A stretch of 64,000 bases of DNA from Xiphydria camelus (lineage: Eukaryota > Arthropoda > Insecta > Hymenoptera > Xiphydriidae): assembly GCA_963678675.1 (NCBI GenBank), contig OY783193.1, positions 3,975,501-4,039,500 of the forward strand, given 5' to 3'. Positions 58,987 through 64,000 of the stretch are shown here, piece after piece. A program made the position numbers and the translations under genes. Each line of letters starts with the position of its first letter. The stretch's first letter is position 1. The notes beneath the pieces were generated by a model. That model saw only the letters and a program-made list of their open reading frames with translations. It was not told the DNA's origin and did no database searches.

Positions 58987-60548
58987 CGGTTCGATGATAC
59001 GTGCATGTACCTTCACGGCGGCGTCATGCGGCATTCTTGAGTCGTGCAAATCGGCAGAGAATCCGCTCCACGTTTGACCATTGGAATTTGGCATCAACTA
59101 TATTATACGTAATATATTCCTTCGGCGGTGAAAGTCCGTAGACGAAATTGTGAAATTCTCCCAGAATTCGCATTATTGGCGCTTCAACGATACTCACCAG
59201 AAGCCACGCCGTTTGTGTAATATCATCGGTCGAAAGTCCTTGTTCGTGTTCTCGAAAGTGAAAACTATTACCACCTATGCCAGCGGAAAGCGAAAAGGAA
59301 GTAACGAGCGAATGATTAGCGAGTGGTCGTAAAGTACACGGCCGACTTCTATTTATCGGTATACTTTTATCTATAACGAGGTCGCTCTCAATACGATTTA
59401 AAGATAGAGATTACAATTAAAATTTAAAGAACGCTCCCCTCTTTGTCAACGGCGACGGGCGTAAAAGTCCGGGGTTTTCACTGTAACCGTCTATAATTCG
59501 GTGATCTCGAGAGCTTCTATAAATATAATATTTTAACTGTTTATCATACTGCTATCGACGATAACTCCTTCGATTTAAAAATCTCGGTGTTTCAAAACGC
59601 TTCATTGTTCGCGTCGAGATACTCCGATTTGCTTCAGTTGAATGACACCGGCCTTGACTTTTGAAACCATTAGTACCTAGTTGTTGATCCATTCTGTGAC
59701 TTTTTTTCAGCGAACCCAACGAGGCGATGGAGGTCTTGAAAAACCTGTCGACTCAGGTACGCCCGATGCAGGTGACCTTCCAAGAAATGACGACGCTAAT
59801 GAGGCAGTGCGACCTACTGGACAAATTGCATAGAGAGAATTCCGCCGTATTGCCAACTAGAACGCCGCATCGCAGCACTCGGCAGGGCATCAATCCTCTC
59901 AGCCTACTGTCCGGAATCCTACCCGGTATCTATGTTCTTCCGTTTGCGGTACGGACTTGTGAAAGAGCGCATTATTCATTGGCACTGTTTGTCTTTTCGC
60001 ACAGGAACAAAGTGGTGCGGTACCGGGGACATCGCGGATAATTATCACGATTTGGGTCAGGAGGCCCAAATTGACAGGTAAAGCAATATAGAGAGAAAGA
60101 GACTGTTTTTACAGTTGTCGGCGTGAAACCAGTCGGTCGAACCGGACGCGGAGATGTATCAGCGTAAATTACCCTGCTATTAAACAGGTCTTTTTCTTCC
60201 AGGTGTTGCCGCAGTCATGACCTCTGCCCTGTAAAGGTACGAGCGCAACGGACGCGATATAATCTCACTAATTATTCCCTGTATACCAAGTAAGTACGAG
60301 GCAAGTGAAATATTCAGGTCGTTCATGCGAACAAACGCTTATACTCCTTTGTCTCTCGCAGGTCTCATTGCAGCTGTGACGAGGCTCTCTATCATTGCTT
60401 GAAAACAGCAAACCACGGAACAGCGAACGTTATGGGTCACATTTATTTCAATCTAGTCAAAGTAGAGTGCATAGAGGATGTACCAACGAATCAGGAAAGT
60501 TTAAATAGTCCTGCCAGACGATTCATTCCCGTGAAGATGAACTATTAG
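58667..60548 (+). CDS. Group III secretory phospholipase A2-like
   Basis: Five exons (58667-58896, 59711-59925, 60005-60077, 60203-60289, 60362-60548) join with GT-AG introns in phase to give 263 residues. Family enzymes hydrolyse the sn-2 ester of phospholipids using calcium and a His-Asp pair. Visible are a hydrophobic signal peptide (about 1-18), an N-terminal extension of about 130 residues, the calcium loop WCGTGD (from W152), the catalytic motif CCRSHDLC with H178 and D179, and a Cys-rich remainder (HCSCDE, YHCL, VECIED) expected to form disulfides. The calcium loop and catalytic motif are in separate exons. The group includes venom enzymes, but the long N-terminal extension and absence of a venom-gene cluster favour a general secreted or lysosome-like lipase. 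Start chosen for the signal peptide. An AATAAA follows at about 60684. Confidence 0.85.
58897..59710 (+). other. Intron 1 of the phospholipase gene
   Basis: A GT-AG intron with a (CT)n microsatellite at about 58927-58984 close to the donor. The donor TTTA|GTGAGT overlaps an in-frame TAG, so an unspliced transcript would stop at once. Confidence 0.75.
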
Positions 60549-61265
60549 ACTGATCGAGACTAAAACGCAAGGAGTCGTTTGAAAATATTGACGCCTTTCG
60601 AGATCGATGATGAATCTACAAACGATCGGCTCGAAAAATTGACCAATGACGAAATTCGAGATCGACATGATCGAATTAATTAGAAAATAAATGACCTATT
60701 ATACCTAACGTTATTGTCTCTTCCATTCCCGCTAATCTAATCCCATTCTCAATATGTTATTAATGACTGACATTTCCGAGTGTAACGCGTTGAACGAATA
60801 GACGAGGGAAATTAATAAAACCACGGGATGCGTGCTTACTAGACTGCTTCAGTCAAATTTAATTAAGGCACGCAACTGTGGCCTTCGAGGATAAGAAGAG
60901 CGAGTCCTCCCCTCGTCGCTCCTTGTCTCACTCACTCACACATCCATTCATTCTTCTGTCAGTGCGATAAAACGTATCACAACACACCTACGTACATATG
61001 ATTATGTTTCTCCTCTTCTCCCCTCTTCGTCCACCGACCGACGCCTCACTGACGGAGTCTATCGTTTATCCGGGCGTACCGCGGCAGTTGTTACTCGACG
61101 GAGGAAGAGGCCGCGAAGAGCGAGAAGCGTGGTAGACAAATTCGAGGATCTTCTAAAATCCGTTTAAATAATCTTAAGTAAATCTGGACGTCTCTTCGAT
61201 CGTCTCCCCGTTTTAATCGTCACGACGGACAATGACGGCGGAAGCAGGCGTGCACTCAAATCGTG
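60549..61265. other. Convergent intergenic region
   Basis: Holds the 3' UTR of the phospholipase gene and, on the minus strand, the 3' UTR of the next gene. No clear minus-strand AATAAA was found between the two stop codons. Confidence 0.45.
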
Positions 61266-62170
61266 TCATACGGGCGTCTCCGGGTCATCCCAGCGATTCC
61301 CATCGTCCGGGCTGCAGAACCTGTTGCAGTTGGATCGCGGACGAGACTGAGCCGTCTCCTGGATAAACAGTGTCACCGTTTCCGCACTCACGTCTACCAG
61401 GGACAGTCTCTCCAATTCCCCGCCGCCACTCGTGTGCGGTAAGCTTCTGTTAGACGCGAGCGACAAGTCGCTGCTCCCTCGTCGCGAACCATGGCCGTAT
61501 CTAAATCCCGAATCCGACAAAGTGTGCGAGTTCAAATTCGGGTGGGTGGGTGTTGACAGCTCGGATACCAATGGCGTCGACTCGTCATCACTGTTTCCGG
61601 CCGCGGAAGAATCGGCGGTTGACGAACTTATCAACTTATCCCTCAATTTCGTCAACTTTTCCAGACTGGACGTCGCCACGGATTGCGTCAGCGGTTGCTC
61701 TTCGTTCGCGGATGAATTGGAGCGTCGCGACTTGAGCGGTATCAGTGACGAGGAGGCGGAACTGTCACCTCTGTCATTGTCGTGGTGAGAGAAGTTCTTT
61801 TCAGCCGTGTCACGGTTCCCTTCGTCCGTAGACTTCGACCTGAATGCGACGCGTGGCTGCGACGGGGGAGGAGTCGGCGAGATGAGTAGTGACGTAGGTC
61901 TTACGGACTCGCCATTTTTCCGACGACGACGACGACGATTATCAGCTACTTGACGCTGAGAGCAACTGGAGTCATCGCTGCGTTGCGACGCGGAGCGGTT
62001 CAGTCGCGAGGTGGAGTCTTGGGAGCTGTCGCCATCATCGTCGTCGATATCCTCGTCGGAGGTGTCGCTCTGACCGATACTGACCGGTTGCCAGTGAAGA
62101 AGTGGAGAGGCTTGTAGCAACACGTAGTCTGTCTCGGAGGCAGAAGTGCGGCGCGATCTTGGTCGATCAC
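61266..62170 (-). CDS. Last exon of a Ser-rich protein with PDZ ligand
   Basis: On the minus strand an acceptor (GTTTTTAG, AG at 62172-62171) opens an exon with 300 codons to the TGA at 61268-61266. The frame runs open 55 nt further upstream into the presumed intron, so the ATG at 62225 is probably not the start. The sequence is disordered-looking: Ser, Asp and Arg rich, with an acidic run (EDIDDDDGD), a basic run (RRRRRR), proline-rich ISPTPPPSQP, and several Arg-x-x-Ser sites (SRRGSSD, RSKSTDE). The final residues ETPV fit a class I PDZ-binding C-terminus (S/T-x-V). I do not recognise the protein. It resembles the cytoplasmic tail of a membrane or scaffold protein, which is inference. Upstream exons lie to the right. 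Confidence 0.65.
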
Positions 62171-63733
62171 CTAAAAACACGCGCGTTGAAAATATCCTAG
62201 GCTCTAGATTACTGCCGTCCATCACATCGTTTTAACCCTTACCCTGCCTCTTCGACACCCTTTCCCACCGCACAAGTCTAAATTTATTCATCGTACCACA
62301 TACATGCGTAGTACTTACAGATTGGAATAGCGAGTGGAAGATAAATGGAAGAAAAAAGGAAGAATGTTTATCACTTTATTATCATTATTGCACCGGGTAG
62401 CAGAGTGCCAGAGAGGTGAGGGAGGTTGAGGAAGGCTAAAGAAGTGTTCCTACTAATTGGAAGATAAGATAGATTAAGCAAGCGGAGAGAGTAAATAAAA
62501 GATTCCACGTGCTTATACATAACTTCCAAAGAAAAAGCGATTCCCCCCTACCCCTCTCTCTATCAATATACGTAATTCAACAAACGTCCCGTCCACATAT
62601 AACTTCGAGCCTTGGACCGATCGATCTCGCGACGCGTCGACACCACGGTTGCGTAGCGACTGCGAGCCGCCCGTGCGCAATCCCCTGTATTCGCGCGTCC
62701 ATCCAATACAAAGACGATGTGTTTACACATGCGTGTGGCCAAATAAATTCATGCAGCACTCATTTTCAAGAAACACTTTATTGCCATTTATTCCTTGATG
62801 CAAACGATACGATACAAATGATTATAATATTCCGCGCGCAGACTAGTGTGGAATGAGCACAAGCACTCGGGGTTGCGTTATTCGCTTGAAAGCCGCGTAA
62901 ACACGATATACCTATGCGTATATGAACAATTATAATGTCTTTGATAAGACGTAATACAATTTATAAGAACAGCCGTGCTTACGCGGTAACGCATTACGGT
63001 TTCGAAACATGGATTCTCCATTAAAAATATTATGTCGGATTTTTGTATCCCGAATGGTACTCTCCACGCTTTCTTTGAAATTTCCCCCTCCAAAATGGAA
63101 TAAATACTTAATTAAATTATTAACTTTACACGCATACCAACTTCTTTGGTATGTTGATTACCAAGCAATTGAAACTTTTCTCTAAATGAAATAAGATTTT
63201 CATGTCATCTCTACGGCAGATCGGCAGTGAGTCTATTGACCCCTTTCATAGATATGACTTCCCCCGCCGAAAAAGCTAGGAAAATTTTAATTCTCTCTAC
63301 TCAAAGCCGTTGATACAAGATGAAACGTAGAGCATGACAAATAGTTCTACACCTGTAAATTGAGATTGATATTCTCCTTGTCTAGCTCGACGATTTACGT
63401 GAATCCGATCATTGAAATGAATCTTTCGATACCCGGCACGATATTCGCGTAGACACGATAACGACCGCACGCAAGTTCCGCCCGCGGAGCGCTTATCGAA
63501 CGAAGCTTTGGTCCCTCGTTAAGAATAAGAAAGAAGAAACAGAAAAGAAGGAAATGGTTGAAGGAATAAAGAGACTCCCTCCGGTGGTATTACTTATATA
63601 AACGATATGTCTGAATATTCAATATCCAAACGATCACTGGTGGGAAAGGGTATCACTGACGCGCCCTGAAATATCTATACTTCTAATATTTACCTACGTG
63701 AAGCGGTTTCACCAGGCAAATGATAAAATCGAT
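62171..63733. other. Probable intron of the minus-strand gene
   Basis: AT-rich to mixed DNA with no convincing exon; minor frames at 62509-62856 and 62878-63093 are unsupported. Confidence 0.35.
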
Positions 63734-63985
63734 TTATACAACATTGTCGCGTTCTCCTTCATTCCTATGTACGTGTTTTGAACACGTCAGTTGATCGGCG
63801 ATGCCTTCGAGCACCCGACACACCAAGACGCTTCGCATCGTTCCGTCCAACAACTCGTGTGTGTCGCGAGAAATTGTGGAAAATATTCCTCTGGGAATGT
63901 CAACGAGCTCGCCGATCACCCGGCATTCGTCAAAGCAGCGAGGAACGAAGGAAACAATGACGATACACAGTTTGCACCTCGGCAT
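63734..63985 (-). CDS. Possible upstream exon of the minus-strand gene
   Basis: The 83-codon minus frame has a mid-section with protein-like pattern (CRVIGELVDIPRG, then TMRSVLVCRVLEG). The second part has the look of a buried beta strand flanked by charged residues. No strong donor was identified within it, and the frame is short, so it is only a candidate. It could belong to the same gene as 61266-62170. Confidence 0.25.
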   Translation of the reverse strand: MPRCKLCIVIVSFVPRCFDECRVIGELVDIPRGIFSTISRDTHELLDGTMRSVLVCRVLEGIADQLTCSKHVHRNEGERDNVV

Positions 63986-64000
63986 TTGACTAAAACACTA

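Overview
The window looks like a piece of an insect nuclear genome, most probably hymenopteran and perhaps an ant. Genes are split by short canonical GT-AG introns, non-coding DNA is CpG-rich with AT-rich islands, and the one long gene is an arthropod-style class IIa histone deacetylase. The species assignment is inference; no sequence search was possible.

Layout. 1-26.7 kb holds no confident protein gene. It contains a candidate short first exon at 2281-2332 and many non-autonomous DNA transposons: two families with TTAA target sites and a family whose ends begin GGGCTCCC. It also holds two diverged tandem arrays and a 2.45-kb element with 49-bp identical inverted ends. 26.7-51.1 kb is HDAC4 on the + strand: 15 coding exons that join in frame to 1051 residues. 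They encode a Gln-rich helix, a MEF2-binding segment, three 14-3-3 serine sites, a nuclear localisation region, the deacetylase domain and a C-terminal export-like tail. Its two large introns are packed with hairpin-type MITEs, and intron 4 holds the 3' end of a non-LTR retrotransposon. The 3' UTR runs to about 53.85 kb and is followed at once by a 1-kb foldback element.

55.6-57.1 kb holds a four-exon gene (383 residues) with three zinc knuckles, related to the ORF1/gag proteins of non-LTR retrotransposons but with three introns and no neighbouring reverse transcriptase. I read it as a domesticated mobile-element protein. 58.7-60.5 kb is a five-exon group III secretory phospholipase A2 gene. 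61.3-62.2 kb on the minus strand is the last exon of an unidentified gene: a long Ser-rich tail ending in a class I PDZ ligand. A possible further minus-strand exon lies at the right edge.

The genes do not form a pathway. HDAC4 is a signal-controlled nuclear corepressor, the zinc-knuckle protein is probably a nucleic-acid binder of element origin, and the phospholipase is secreted. The most unusual items are the intron-bearing zinc-knuckle gene, the tyrosine (not histidine) at the class IIa active site of HDAC4, the 2.45-kb element with GATGCG-rich ends, and a perfect 34-nt palindrome at 57.8 kb.
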